A DNA stretch of 49,700 bases from a bacterium (lineage in GTDB: Bacteria; Verrucomicrobiota; Verrucomicrobiia; Limisphaerales; UBA11358). Both the position numbers and the translations under genes were made by a program. How positions within the stretch are numbered: the first letter of the stretch is position 1; each line of letters starts with the position of its first letter. The DNA lies in contig JAKAFL010000030.1 of NCBI GenBank assembly GCA_021817945.1, positions 1 through 49,700 on the forward strand, given 5' to 3'. The notes under the pieces are model-generated. The model saw nothing but the letters and a program-made list of their open reading frames with translations. It was not told the origin of the DNA and did no database searches. This document shows, one piece after another, positions 24,584 to 33,979 of this stretch.

Positions 24584-24998
24584 CCCGAAAAGCGAAATTG
24601 AAAAGGTCAAGATGCGGCAAGATGCTGGAGCGAAGACTCTTTGGAAAAATCGAAACCATACCCGAAGCGGTCTGGTGAGGTTTTCCCATGGAGCCTGTCT
24701 GAAAATTCGGAAGGATGCTCAAGAAGGGGCCGCATCGTCCCAAACCGGTGCCAAACGATTTTATCTTGTTCATCCTGTTTATCCTGTCCAATGCCTCCAT
24801 GGGAATCCTGGCAGAAAATTGAGACAGGATGAACAGGATGCCAAAATGGAAGATTAAGAAATGACAAAAGGCGCTGTCGCACGAATTGCCCAAAGCCAAA
24901 ATCTCCAGTCGCAGCACCCTTCCCAATTTTAAGAAAGGCTCATCGAGTTTGCGCCCAGTAGATTGGGGTAGATTGGCCTTTTGAATTTCGTTTTCGGA
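24584..24998 (-). mobile_element. Palindromic element, copy D (long form with nested inner element)
   Basis: This 415-bp copy has termini CCCGAAAAGCGAAATT and AATTTCGTTTTCGGA. It is flanked by a perfect 5-bp direct repeat ATAAT (24579-24583 and 24999-25003). A 251-bp inner element occupies 24691-24941. It lies between two divergent genes, about 105 bp from the barrel gene's start and 80 bp from the start of the membrane-protein gene. Confidence 0.88.
24691..24941 (-). repeat. Nested 251-bp inner element in copy D
   Basis: Ends GAGCCTGTCTGAAAATTCGG and AATTTTAAGAAAGGCTC are inverted repeats, 25 of 29 positions matching. Inside, CATCCTGTTTATCCTGTC (24771-24788) faces GACAGGATGAACAGGATG (24823-24840), a hairpin with one mismatch. 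No gene is present. Confidence 0.82.
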
Positions 24999-25079
24999 AT
25001 AATGGCAACCGCAACCCGCTTGGCGAGCCATGGGTCGCTGGGTTCTTGCCAAAAGGGCGGACATCGTTGATTGTCTGGT

Positions 25080-25649
25080 ATGACAACACTGGATGCAGCC
25101 CCCGCCAAACCCGCCCTGATCAATCAACCTGAATCTGCCTCCGCCTCCGGTCCGCTCCGGCGGTGGGTCATCATTTCCACAGTCCTGAGCATGGCTTTGG
25201 CGGATGGCTGGATGGCGTCGTTTGGCCGGGTTGACGGGACAGGAGCGCAAGGGGCGTGGATTTGGAGGACTTTGGTATGGGGGTTGGTTGGAGGGGGGAC
25301 GTGCGTTTATTTCTGGGCCATGCTGTGGCCCGCCAAGGCGGTCCAGGGGCCGACCCGGACACGCGTCCTGAAAGGTTTCCTGGTGGTAGCTGCGCCCAGC
25401 GTTTACTGGCTGTCATTCCCCCTGTATTTCATATCAGGCAGGGATTGCAGGGATGTTCTGACCGGATTGACGGCTGCGGGCCTCATTCTGGGGTTGGGTG
25501 CGTGGATGATGATGCGCCTGATCAAGGCGTTTGAACACAGCGACCAAGTGGAAACCGAAAGACTGGCTCGGGAACAATTGGCCCGGACTAAGGGTCAGGA
25601 ATCGCCCGGAGCTGCAACAACCGCGCATCCTGCCGAAAAAAAGCCCTGA
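25080..25649 (+). CDS. Small four-helix membrane protein of unknown function
   Basis: This 189-residue protein starts at ATG 25080 (MTTLDAAPAKPA). An Ala/Pro-rich cytoplasmic-looking N-terminus is followed by four likely membrane helices: WVIISTVLSMALADGWM, LVWGLVGGGTCVYFWAMLW, FLVVAAPSVYWLSFPLYFI and LTGLTAAGLILGLGAWMMM. A charged C-terminal tail (HSDQVETERLAREQLARTKG) may be helical. I do not recognise the family. The gene is alone between copy D of the palindromic element and the first 244-bp array, with no functional clue from its neighbours. Confidence 0.6.
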   Translation: MTTLDAAPAKPALINQPESASASGPLRRWVIISTVLSMALADGWMASFGRVDGTGAQGAWIWRTLVWGLVGGGTCVYFWAMLWPAKAVQGPTRTRVLKGFLVVAAPSVYWLSFPLYFISGRDCRDVLTGLTAAGLILGLGAWMMMRLIKAFEHSDQVETERLAREQLARTKGQESPGAATTAHPAEKKP

Positions 25650-25779
25650 AAATCCAAGCCAGGCTGCGGCCATTCAACCAGTCCTTGCCGGTGTCCGTGC
25701 CTCACCCTTTTCGGGCATCCAATCCGCATCTCGGAACCGGGCCGAAGCCGGCCTTGGGGTTGTGGGGCAAATTGCCCCT

Positions 25780-26380
25780 TTCCGAAAGCTCAGCGTCACC
25801 CCTCCCCGGCCCTCCCCATCAATTGGGATTGATGGAGAGGGAGAAAGAGGCGGTGGGTTCAATAGGGCTTTAAACCGTTTCGAAGGTCGAAGGCCATCGC
25901 CATTTCAAGCGCACACAACAGCCCTGCGCCTCTGGTTTCCTCCCCCCGCCAGCGCAGCGCGGGGAGAGGATTAAAGAGAGGGGAACTCGCAAACAGCCAG
26001 CGCGATAAATGACCAATCCCATTTTCCGAAAGATCAGTGCCACCCCTCCCCGGCCCTCCCCATCAATGGGATTGATGGAGAGGGAGAAAGAGGCGGTGGG
26101 TTCAATGGGGTTTTAAACCGTTTCGAAGGTCGAAGGTAATCGCCATTTCAAGCGCACACAACAGCCCTGCGCCTCTGGTTTCCTCGCCCCGCCAGCGCAG
26201 CGCGGGGAGAGGATTAAGGAGAGGGGAACTCGCAAACAGCCAATGCGATAAATAAACCATCTCACTTTCCGAAAGATCAGTGCCACCCCTCCCCAACCCT
26301 CCCCATCAATGGGATTGATGGAGAGGGAGAAAGAGGCGGTGGGTTCAATAGGGTTTTAAACCATTTCGAAGGTCGAAGGT
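25780..26380 (+). repeat. 243/244-bp tandem repeat, array 1 (about 2.5 units)
   Basis: The CCCTCCCCATCAAT-N3-ATTGATGGAGAGGG palindrome recurs at 25803, 26047 and 26290 (spacing 244 and 243). Each unit also holds GGTTTTAAACC followed by a TTCGAAGGTCGAAGG stretch and a CCCCGCCAGCG...GCGCGGGG palindrome. Frames through it are open only by chance and rich in Pro/Ser/Gly; I do not call genes. The array sits about 100 bp upstream of ispF. Confidence 0.93.
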
Positions 26381-26477
26381 TGAGGGTGACTCTCTCAAAA
26401 ACTGAGACGCGCCCAAAGGGGGGGTAACCGGCTCTTTTATCCTTTTGCGCGGGTCATGGTAAAACTAACATGCTGCC

Positions 26478-26951
26478 ATGATACATGTGGGAATAGGTTA
26501 TGATGTTCACCAGTTGGTGGCGGGTCGGAAGCTGATACTGGGAGGGGTGGAAATCCCGCACAGCCGCGGTCTGGATGGGCACTCAGACGCCGATGTGTTG
26601 ATGCATGCCATTTGTGATGCGGTGTTGGGCGCGCTGGGCGAGGAGGATATCGGCCATTTTTTTCCCAACACGGACCCTCGATGGAAAGGCGCGGCCAGCC
26701 GGATTTTTTTGGAGGAGGCAGCCCGGCATGTGGCCATGCGGGGCGGACGGATTGTGAACATAGACGCGACGCTGGTGGCGCAGGAACCCAAGATTTACGG
26801 GCATATTGCCGCAATGAAGGAGAACTTGGGCAAGGCATTGGGAATGGACAGCAAAGCGGTGGGGGTCAAGGCCACGACCAACGAGAGGATGGGGTTTTTA
26901 GGCCGCGCAGAAGGCATGGCCGCCATGGCGGTGGCTGCGGTGGATTGGTGA
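26478..26951 (+). CDS. ispF: 2-C-methyl-D-erythritol 2,4-cyclodiphosphate synthase
   Basis: This 157-residue enzyme makes MEcPP in the MEP isoprenoid pathway (cytoplasmic homotrimer, zinc-dependent). It matches the family closely: GYDVHQL (Asp and His zinc ligands), LDGHSDADVLMHAICDAVLG (His ligand), GHFFPNTDPRWKG and the C-terminal KATTNERMGFLGRAEGMAA. Length is typical. ispD is not adjacent, so the common ispDF pair or fusion is not seen. It starts at ATG 26478 shortly after the tandem repeat array. A small unrecognised gene follows after 62 bp in the same direction. Confidence 0.97.
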   Translation: MIHVGIGYDVHQLVAGRKLILGGVEIPHSRGLDGHSDADVLMHAICDAVLGALGEEDIGHFFPNTDPRWKGAASRIFLEEAARHVAMRGGRIVNIDATLVAQEPKIYGHIAAMKENLGKALGMDSKAVGVKATTNERMGFLGRAEGMAAMAVAAVDW

Positions 26952-27013
26952 GAAACGCCCGACGCGCATTGTCATACTGAAAAAAACAAGGCCCAGGTCA
27001 ATGAATTGAGATC

Positions 27014-27283
27014 ATGCCAAAAGCAGAAATAAGCTGGAAAAGGGTGACTGACGACGGCGAAAAACTTCAGGTTTACGTCCAGAGAGTAAAAAGGGAGTGG
27101 CGGTTTTTCCATCGGCGCCGGCGGTTTGAGAATTGGGAGCCGGTGGCCGAACCGCCGCTGGAGGACTGGCTGGCGCTTTTGGATGCGGTCCAGCGGCTGA
27201 TCACCCGCAGGCGATACCAGCCGGATGATGAAACCCTGTTGCGACGGCAGATTCTGGAACATTTTCCAGAAGCGGAGGTTTGA
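27014..27283 (+). CDS. Small basic hypothetical protein
   Basis: This 89-residue protein is rich in Arg, Trp and charged residues (VQRVKREWRFFHRRRRFENW, then EDWLALLDAVQRLITRRRYQ). The pattern suggests a beta-strand N-terminus and two helices; I recognise no family. The charged, non-repetitive composition, the lack of overlap with another frame and its position between two real genes in the same direction support it being a true gene. It lacks a signal peptide and membrane segments. Nucleic-acid contact is possible from its charge, but this is a guess. Confidence 0.6.
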   Translation: MPKAEISWKRVTDDGEKLQVYVQRVKREWRFFHRRRRFENWEPVAEPPLEDWLALLDAVQRLITRRRYQPDDETLLRRQILEHFPEAEV

Positions 27284-27398
27284 TCCTGGATGCCTTGGGC
27301 TGGCTGGGAACCGGTGGAAGCCGGTTAAATTGCGGCGCGCGCAGTGCATTCCAATCAAATCTGCTGGCAAAATAGATTGAAGGGCTTAACTTGAAGCC

Positions 27399-28178
27399 AT
27401 GGCGCGGCGACCCTTGATATTGATCACACCCAGCATTGAAAGCCAGGGGGTGGAGTTTCAGGATTTATCCAGCAGTTTATCACTTCGTTATGAGTGGGCG
27501 GTGGAAGCGGCAGGGGGTTTGCCGATGGTGGCTCCGGCCACGACCGATGAACGCGTGCTGGTGGAGGCGTTGGCGCATGCGGACGGGTTGCTCCTGACCG
27601 GCGGAGACGACATCAACCCACGGCTTTACGATGGTTGCCATGAAAAAAAGCCCTCCCGAAAGGTGCTGGCCACGGTGGGTCAAACCCCGGATGGCGGCGC
27701 GCGGGACCTGCGGGAACTGGTGTTGATACGGGAAGGGTTCCGGCAGAAAAAAGCGATGCTGGCGATATGCCGTGGGCACCAGATGCTGCAAGTGGCGTTT
27801 GGAGGACCCCTGGTGGTGGACATTCGCCAGCAGGTGAAAGGCGCCTTGAACCACCAGCGGATGGACCGGCCCCTGGAGGCGGTGCATGAAGCGCAGTTGA
27901 CACCCGGGTCTTTACTGTCCAAAATTTGCCGGTCACAAGTCTTGGGCGTGAACAGCACGCATCATCAGGCAGTTGTCAAACCGGTGTGGCCCCTGGTGGC
28001 AAGCGCAGTAAGCCGGGATGGCATAGTGGAGGCCATGGAATTGGGGTTGGACCCTGGCCTGCCATTTTTTCTGAGTGTGCAATTTCACCCAGAGCGGCTG
28101 ATGGAGCGAAACGGGCGCCATCTGGAGATATTTGAAAGATTTGTGGCAGCGAGCAGAGGAACCATTAAACAAACATGA
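27399..28178 (+). CDS. Peptidase C26 / gamma-glutamyl-gamma-aminobutyrate hydrolase family amidotransferase
   Basis: This 259-residue class I glutamine-amidotransferase-like hydrolase resembles PuuD. It has GLLLTGGDDINPRLYDG (oxyanion strand), the nucleophile elbow ICRGHQMLQVAFGG (Cys) and SVQFHPE (catalytic His and Glu). PuuD-type enzymes cleave gamma-glutamyl bonds in polyamine breakdown; other members act on different gamma-glutamyl amides, so the substrate is open. No signal peptide. Its stop overlaps the start of the NtrC-type regulator by 4 bp (ATGA), implying co-translation; a regulatory link between them is possible but unproven. Confidence 0.9.
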   Translation: MARRPLILITPSIESQGVEFQDLSSSLSLRYEWAVEAAGGLPMVAPATTDERVLVEALAHADGLLLTGGDDINPRLYDGCHEKKPSRKVLATVGQTPDGGARDLRELVLIREGFRQKKAMLAICRGHQMLQVAFGGPLVVDIRQQVKGALNHQRMDRPLEAVHEAQLTPGSLLSKICRSQVLGVNSTHHQAVVKPVWPLVASAVSRDGIVEAMELGLDPGLPFFLSVQFHPERLMERNGRHLEIFERFVAASRGTIKQT

Positions 28179-29518
28179 AAGGCAAAATTCTCATCGTTGA
28201 CGACGAGCCGCATTTGCGACAGCTCCTCAGAACCATTCTTGAGGCGGATTACAACATCACGGAGGCGGAAAACGGGGCAGCCTTGAAAAAGGCGCTTTTG
28301 CAGGACCCCGCCGACGTGGTTTTGCTGGATCTAAAGCTGCCGGATGCAAACGGCCTGGACCTCCTTCCGGAGATCAAGAAAACCTGGCCCGAGACCGAGG
28401 TGATTGTGTTGACCGGCGAGGCCACGTTTGAAGCCGCGGTATCCGCCACCAAACGCGGGGCGTACCATTTCATCAACAAACCATTTGACCCGCAAGTTCT
28501 GGAGGTGACGGTGGAGCGGGCGGTGGAAAACCGCCAGCAGAAAGAGGAGAACAATTCCCTGCGCCGGGCGCTCTCCACCATGAGCGGCGGATCCGCCCCG
28601 GTGTTCCAAAGCCCGGTCATTCAAAATGTGGTGCGAACCATTGAACGCGTGGCGCCAAGCGACGTGACCATCCTGATCACCGGCGAGAGCGGGTCTGGCA
28701 AGGAAGTGATTGCGGACCTGATCCACAGCCTGAGCGCGCGCGCCAAAAACCGCATTGTGAAGGTGAATTGCGCCGCACTCCCCCGCGAACTGATCGAGAG
28801 CGAATTGTTCGGTTCCAAAAAAGGGGCATTCACGGGTTCCAACGCGGACCGTGACGGCCTGTTCCGGCAAGCCGAGGGGGGAACGTTGTTTTTGGATGAA
28901 ATTTCCGAGATGCCCATAGATACGCAGAGCAAGTTGCTGCGCGTCCTGCAGGACCAGGAAGTGCGCCCAGTGGGTGGAACCACCAGTTACAAGACCAACT
29001 GCCGCATCATCGCAGCCACGAACCGCAAGCCCGAGGAGGCGATCAAGGACGGCAAACTGCGCGAAGACCTGTTTTACCGGATCAGCGCCATTTCGGTCTA
29101 TCTGCCACCCTTGAGGGAGCGGCGCGATGACATTTCACCGCTGGCGAACTCGTTTTTAAGGCGGTACGCCGCCCAAGCCAACCGAACGCTGAGAGGCTTC
29201 ACACCCCAGGCGATCGAACGGCTGACCTCGTTTGACTGGCCCGGGAATGTCCGCCAGCTTCAAAATGAAATTCAACGCGCCGTTCTTTTATCCGAGGGGC
29301 CGGAGGTCAATGTCACGGACCTGTCCATCAGCGAGGTCAAATTTATTCCCACCGAGGGCCATGACACCGGGTTCACACTGTTGGAGGGCGTGGAGCGCAA
29401 TGCCATCATTCAAATGCTCAAGGAAACCACGGGAAACAAGCTCGAGACCGCCAAACGCCTTGGGATAGGACGGCAAACCCTCTACAACAAGATCAAAGCC
29501 TACGGCATCGAGACCTGA
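28175..29518 (+). CDS. NtrC-family sigma-54-dependent response regulator
   Basis: This 447-residue activator has a receiver domain (residues 1-120; acidic D9-D10, phospho-acceptor D52 in VLLDLKLP, T80, K102), an AAA+ sigma-54 activation domain with Walker A GESGSGKE (170-177), GAFTGS (217-222) and Walker B TLFLDEI (237-243), and a C-terminal Fis-type helix-turn-helix (ETAKRLGIGRQTLYNKIKAY). It activates RNA polymerase holding sigma-54 at remote sites. The contact loop reads GAFTGS rather than the usual GAFTGA. No histidine kinase is next to it, so its partner is elsewhere. It is translationally coupled to the C26 hydrolase gene. Confidence 0.96.
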   Translation: MKGKILIVDDEPHLRQLLRTILEADYNITEAENGAALKKALLQDPADVVLLDLKLPDANGLDLLPEIKKTWPETEVIVLTGEATFEAAVSATKRGAYHFINKPFDPQVLEVTVERAVENRQQKEENNSLRRALSTMSGGSAPVFQSPVIQNVVRTIERVAPSDVTILITGESGSGKEVIADLIHSLSARAKNRIVKVNCAALPRELIESELFGSKKGAFTGSNADRDGLFRQAEGGTLFLDEISEMPIDTQSKLLRVLQDQEVRPVGGTTSYKTNCRIIAATNRKPEEAIKDGKLREDLFYRISAISVYLPPLRERRDDISPLANSFLRRYAAQANRTLRGFTPQAIERLTSFDWPGNVRQLQNEIQRAVLLSEGPEVNVTDLSISEVKFIPTEGHDTGFTLLEGVERNAIIQMLKETTGNKLETAKRLGIGRQTLYNKIKAYGIET

Positions 29519-29754
29519 GGCAACCCCTTTCAATCAATCGTGCCCTTGCCTGGCCAATCCCCTTCAATGGGAAGCCAGCCATGGCATGATCTTGGTTTTG
29601 ATCATTTCACCACCTCACGCCGAATACTCAGCGGCCAGAACCCACCGCCGCCATTTGTCCCATTGAACCCGGGTTGAAAGCGAGGGATGGAGGTGCGGTG
29701 GGTCGGACAGGTTATCAAAACATTCTGCGCGCCGGGAAGATGCCGGATGCCATT

Positions 29755-31497
29755 TCAGGCCCCATCCAATTTTTCAAGTTCAGCGCGCGTGAACTGGATC
29801 AGGGGCCGTATAAAATCCTTGTCAAATTGAAACCGGCAGCCAGCCTGGGCAAAAAGTTCAGGTAGCGGACGGGAGCCACCCAGGGCGAGCGCTTGTTTAT
29901 AGGATTTGACCGCATCCAGCCGGTTTTTTCGTGAATTGACCCAAACCTGAATCGCGCCCAATTGCGCAATGCCATACTCCACGTAGTAAAACGGGTGGAT
30001 GAAGATATGCAACTGGCGGTGCCATGAATTGGCTCGCGCCTCCGGGTAGCCAGACCAATCCACCATCCCGCCAAACCGGTCCATCAAGCCAAGGTAAGCC
30101 TGGCGGCGCTCATCCAAGGAGTGGTTGGGATGGGTATAAATCCAGTGCTGGAAGGCGTCCACGGTGGCCATCCACGGGAAAAATCCAATCACGCCCTCCA
30201 AATGAACTTTACGGGCGCGACGGGCATCCTGGGGGGAATAGAATTCCTCCAGAAACTCGTTCCCCAGGAGTTCCATGGCCATGGATGCCACCTCGCAAAA
30301 CTCAATGGGGGCGTTGCGGTAGGAATAAAGGTCCTCATGCCGCACAGCCTGCGCGTGAAAAGCATGCCCCGCTTCATGCAGAAGCGTTTCCACATCCCTT
30401 TGCAGACCCACCGCATTCATGAAAATAAAGGGATGGCGCGATTCAGAAAGGTTGGATTGGTACCCCCCTGGCGCCTTGCCCTTTCGGTTTTCCAAATCCA
30501 GAAGATTGAGATCGCGCATCTCCTGGAAGTGGGCGGCAAGCGCCGGGTCCACATGTTGAAATATCCTGCCGGCGCGTTCCAGAAGCTCGGAGGCATTGGT
30601 GAAAGGTTTCAAGGCGGCACGATTGAGGGGATCCACACCCAGGTCCCAGGGACGCAGGGAATCCACCTTCAACTGTTTGCGGCGCTGCTCCTGAAGCTGG
30701 CGCACCACGGGAACCATTTCCCGTTCCACCGCATCGTGAAAAGCCTCGCAATCGGCTGGCCCATAATCGAAGCGGCCTTTTTGGCGGAAGGCATAATCAC
30801 GATAATTGGGGAATCCCGCGCGGGTGGCGATTTGATGGCGGATATTCAGCAGTTTTTGAAAAAGGTCCTCGCATTGCGGGGCATCCTGGAGTCGGCGCTT
30901 CGAAACCAATTCCCAGGCTTGCTGGCGCAGGGCGCGGTCCGGCTCCTCCAAATAACGGCTCATCTGGACCAAAGTTTGCTCGCGGCCCTGAAACTGGACG
31001 GTTTGCGCGCCCATTAATTTCTGGTATTGCTGGCTGAGCCGGGCCTCCTCTGTTTCAAGCTCCACATTCTCGGGACGAAACAAGCTGACATGGTTCAGAA
31101 TATCCCGGTCCAGCACCTCGTACCTGGCCTTGGGCAGATTTTTTCTCTGGGGATGCTCCACATAAATTTTTTCGAGCGCAAACTGCGCGGGTTTGATTTG
31201 CGGCTCCACGTTTTCAATGAAATGCAGGTAGGCCTGCTCAGCTTCGGGCAGGTCGGTGTGACAGGTCATGGCAATGTAACGCCGCGACGATTCCTCATCC
31301 AGCGCCGCCCCAAGCTCGCTCCAATCCAGAAGCCACCGCTCAAGAGCCTGCGCATCCTGAATGCCTGCCGCCTTTTCTGCCAGGGCGTCATACAAGGGCT
31401 TGATTTGAGACCAATCACCAAGGTCCACACCTGAAGGAATGAAAGACCGTGGCCGGGCGGGCGCCAGCGCGCCAAAGGGCAATAAATTCATGTGCAA
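29755..31497 (-). CDS. M3-family oligoendopeptidase (PepF-like)
   Basis: This 580-residue cytoplasmic metallopeptidase of the thimet/PepF group cleaves short peptides. The zinc site HEAGH is at 374-378 (LLHEAGHAFHAQAV) with the downstream Glu in PIEFCEVASMAMELL. The N-terminal helical region and the C-terminal HIFIHPFYYVEYGIAQLGA block are typical of oligoendopeptidase F relatives. Length is normal (about 560-610). The ATG at 31497 or 31491 could be used. It stands alone, ending 236 bp from the NtrC-type gene and starting 114 bp from the P-type ATPase gene's end; these two minus-strand genes might share a transcript. Confidence 0.93.
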   Translation of the reverse strand: MHMNLLPFGALAPARPRSFIPSGVDLGDWSQIKPLYDALAEKAAGIQDAQALERWLLDWSELGAALDEESSRRYIAMTCHTDLPEAEQAYLHFIENVEPQIKPAQFALEKIYVEHPQRKNLPKARYEVLDRDILNHVSLFRPENVELETEEARLSQQYQKLMGAQTVQFQGREQTLVQMSRYLEEPDRALRQQAWELVSKRRLQDAPQCEDLFQKLLNIRHQIATRAGFPNYRDYAFRQKGRFDYGPADCEAFHDAVEREMVPVVRQLQEQRRKQLKVDSLRPWDLGVDPLNRAALKPFTNASELLERAGRIFQHVDPALAAHFQEMRDLNLLDLENRKGKAPGGYQSNLSESRHPFIFMNAVGLQRDVETLLHEAGHAFHAQAVRHEDLYSYRNAPIEFCEVASMAMELLGNEFLEEFYSPQDARRARKVHLEGVIGFFPWMATVDAFQHWIYTHPNHSLDERRQAYLGLMDRFGGMVDWSGYPEARANSWHRQLHIFIHPFYYVEYGIAQLGAIQVWVNSRKNRLDAVKSYKQALALGGSRPLPELFAQAGCRFQFDKDFIRPLIQFTRAELEKLDGA

Positions 31498-31611
31498 AGT
31501 CTAGTGCAGCATCCTCTAAAAAACCATCCATTTGCGAATTGGATTTTGGATTCAATCATGGCGCGGGCAACAATCGCGCATGCCCCCCAAATGAGGCCGG
31601 CTGTCCTGGAT

Positions 31612-33951
31612 TTACTTTGTGGCTGGAACAGTCTGCGGGGAAGATCGCAGAAGCCGGAGGGCATTGCCCAGGACCAGCAGGTCGGAAGCGCCCATGGCCA
31701 CGGCGCACACCACCGGGCTGAGAAACCCCAAGGCGGCAAGTGGAATGGAGAGGGCATTGTAGAAAAAGGCCCAAAAAAGGTTCTGCTTGATGATTCGCAA
31801 CGCGAATCTGGACAGGTGGAGGCATTCCATGACGGCGCTCAATTGCGGGGTGAGCAGCACAATGTCCGCAGCCTCCCTGGCCAGGTCTGAGGCCTTGGTG
31901 ACAGCGATGCCCAAGTCTGCCTGGGCCAGCGCCGGCGCATCATTGATGCCATCCCCCACAAATGCCACCCGCTCGCCCTGTTCTTGGAGCCGGGCGATAA
32001 ACCCGGCCTTGGCCTCCGGACGCATCCCGGCAATGACCTCATCCGGCTTCAGGCCAATGCCCGAAGCAATGGCTTGGGCTGCGGCTTGGTGGTCTCCCGT
32101 CAGCAACCGGAGCTTGAAAGAGCGCCGCCTCAAAACAGCCAGCACTGCCGCCGCATCGGGTTTAATCTCGTCCCTCACTGCAAATGCGGCCAGGATTTCA
32201 TGGTTCCTGGCCAATCCAATCAGGGTGGCCCCTGTGGCAAGGTGCAGTTCCGCAAAGGCACGGATTCGTTCAAGAATCACACCCTCCTTTTCCAACCAGG
32301 AAATGGAGCCCATCTGAAACAGGTCCCCGGTTGGCGACCGGGCTTGGACACCGCTGCCCCTTAGTTCGCGCCATTCGCCCAAAACCACCGTGTCCGTGGA
32401 CACATCCGCCAGGGCCTTGCTCATGGGATGCAGAGAGGGCCGGGCCAGACTGGCGGCCAGCGCCATCACTGGACCGGATGGCTGGCCAAGGCACTCGTGG
32501 GCCAGCACCTTGGGAATTCCACGGGTCAATGTTCCAGTTTTGTCAAATACCACCGTGGTTATATTCCCTGCTTTTTCCAGAGCCACGCCATCGCGGATAA
32601 GGATGCCGTGACGAGCTGCCGCATTGGCTGCCGCCATGATGGCTGCGGGCGTGGCCAGTCCCATGGCACAGGGACATGCCACGATCAGGACACCTGCGGC
32701 GATGATCCAACCCGCGAGCGGCCCCGACGGCGGCCGGGCATGCCAGAGAAACCCGGCCAAACCGCCATGAACGTGGGCGAGCAGGGATGGCTCAAAGGCC
32801 CATAACAAACCCGACACCACCGCAAAACCCACAACCCAGGGAACAAAAATGCTGCTCACCCGGTCACCCAGGCGCTGAATCCGCGCGCGACTGGTTTGGG
32901 CTCGTTGCACGGCCTCGATGACATGTGATAATGCGGTGGCTTGCCCGGTGGCTTGGACCTGCACCACCAACCTGCCATCCAAATTCAAAGTGCCGGTGTA
33001 AACCGGGCTGTTCACCGCTTTTTCCACCGGCAAAGATTCACCCGTGATCATGGATTCATCCACCGCAGAAGAACCCGCGCAAACCCTGCCATCCACCGGC
33101 ACCCGCTCACCCGGAGCCAGCACCACCCGGTCCCCCTCCTTGAGTTCAGACACCGGAACCACCATTTCCGCCGGGGGGCTTGGATCGCCTTGTTTTGGGC
33201 CGGAAAAGCAGGCTTTTCGCAAATCAAACCCAACACCCCCGGAATGGTCATTGGCCTTTCCGGCTTGCGATTCGGGCTGGGATGCCAGTTTGCGCGCGGT
33301 GGGCGGGGCCAGCGCCAGCAAGGCTTTCAAAGTGGCGCCGGCTTTTTCACCCACGCGCGATTCAAGCCAATGCCCCAGGGACACAAGGGAAATAATGGCC
33401 GATGATTCCATGAAAAAAAGATGCCCTCCCGGGTAGGCCAGAAGAGTCCAAGCGCTGGAACCGAACGCAACAGTGGATCCCAATGCCACCAAAGTGTCCA
33501 TGTTGGACATGCCCGCCTGAAGCTGGCGCCAGGCCCCGCGATAGAAATTAAAGCCGCAAAACAACTGGACCGTCCCAGCCAGGAAAAATTCCATCCATCG
33601 AAAAGCAGACTGCTGATCCAAGCCGCCGCCCCACTCGACAGCCATGAGTATCGCGGTGACACTCAACCCCAGCAAAAGCCTCCAATCCCATTGCACCCGC
33701 CCGTCCGCAGGGGTCACCTGTTCATCAGGAATTTCCCGGGCAGGAAAGCCGCACCGATCCAGTGCCTGAAGCGCGGCCGCCACATTTTTATGCTCCGCAT
33801 CCTGCCATCGCACCACAACGGACTTTTGGGAGAGCGAGACCATGGTGCTGCGCACGCCGGGCGTGGATTGGAGCGTTTCCGTCACCTTGCGCGCGCAATT
33901 ATTGCACGTCATGTCCTGAACTTGAAGCGTGGTGGTGGTATTTGAATCCAT
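31612..33951 (-). CDS. copA: Cu+-exporting P1B-type ATPase
   Basis: This 779-residue membrane pump exports monovalent copper. Visible are an N-terminal heavy-metal domain with MTCNNC (14-19), TGES of the actuator (303-306), the CPC metal site in VACPCAMGLATP (426-428), the phosphorylation site DKTGT (470-474), HP in SLHPMSKAL, and GDGINDAPAL. The transmembrane features YNALSIP (YN-x4-P) and MGASD fit a P1B-1 transporter, although the last SS-type motif reads SD. Residues about 223-262 are an extra Gly/Ser/Pro-rich stretch in the actuator linker. It is divergent from the sulfatase maturase with copy B of the palindromic element between. No copper chaperone or regulator is adjacent. Confidence 0.95.
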   Translation of the reverse strand: MDSNTTTTLQVQDMTCNNCARKVTETLQSTPGVRSTMVSLSQKSVVVRWQDAEHKNVAAALQALDRCGFPAREIPDEQVTPADGRVQWDWRLLLGLSVTAILMAVEWGGGLDQQSAFRWMEFFLAGTVQLFCGFNFYRGAWRQLQAGMSNMDTLVALGSTVAFGSSAWTLLAYPGGHLFFMESSAIISLVSLGHWLESRVGEKAGATLKALLALAPPTARKLASQPESQAGKANDHSGGVGFDLRKACFSGPKQGDPSPPAEMVVPVSELKEGDRVVLAPGERVPVDGRVCAGSSAVDESMITGESLPVEKAVNSPVYTGTLNLDGRLVVQVQATGQATALSHVIEAVQRAQTSRARIQRLGDRVSSIFVPWVVGFAVVSGLLWAFEPSLLAHVHGGLAGFLWHARPPSGPLAGWIIAAGVLIVACPCAMGLATPAAIMAAANAAARHGILIRDGVALEKAGNITTVVFDKTGTLTRGIPKVLAHECLGQPSGPVMALAASLARPSLHPMSKALADVSTDTVVLGEWRELRGSGVQARSPTGDLFQMGSISWLEKEGVILERIRAFAELHLATGATLIGLARNHEILAAFAVRDEIKPDAAAVLAVLRRRSFKLRLLTGDHQAAAQAIASGIGLKPDEVIAGMRPEAKAGFIARLQEQGERVAFVGDGINDAPALAQADLGIAVTKASDLAREAADIVLLTPQLSAVMECLHLSRFALRIIKQNLFWAFFYNALSIPLAALGFLSPVVCAVAMGASDLLVLGNALRLLRSSPQTVPATK

Positions 33952-33979
33952 ACCTATTTGAACATTGCCACGAATTTAA

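Noticed and set aside
24479..24610. Longer start of the outer-membrane barrel protein
   Set aside because: The extra residues come largely from the palindromic element end and disrupt the signal peptide.
25780..26380. CRISPR array
   Set aside because: Repeats of 243/244 bp run without unique spacers between short repeats, and no cas gene occurs nearby.
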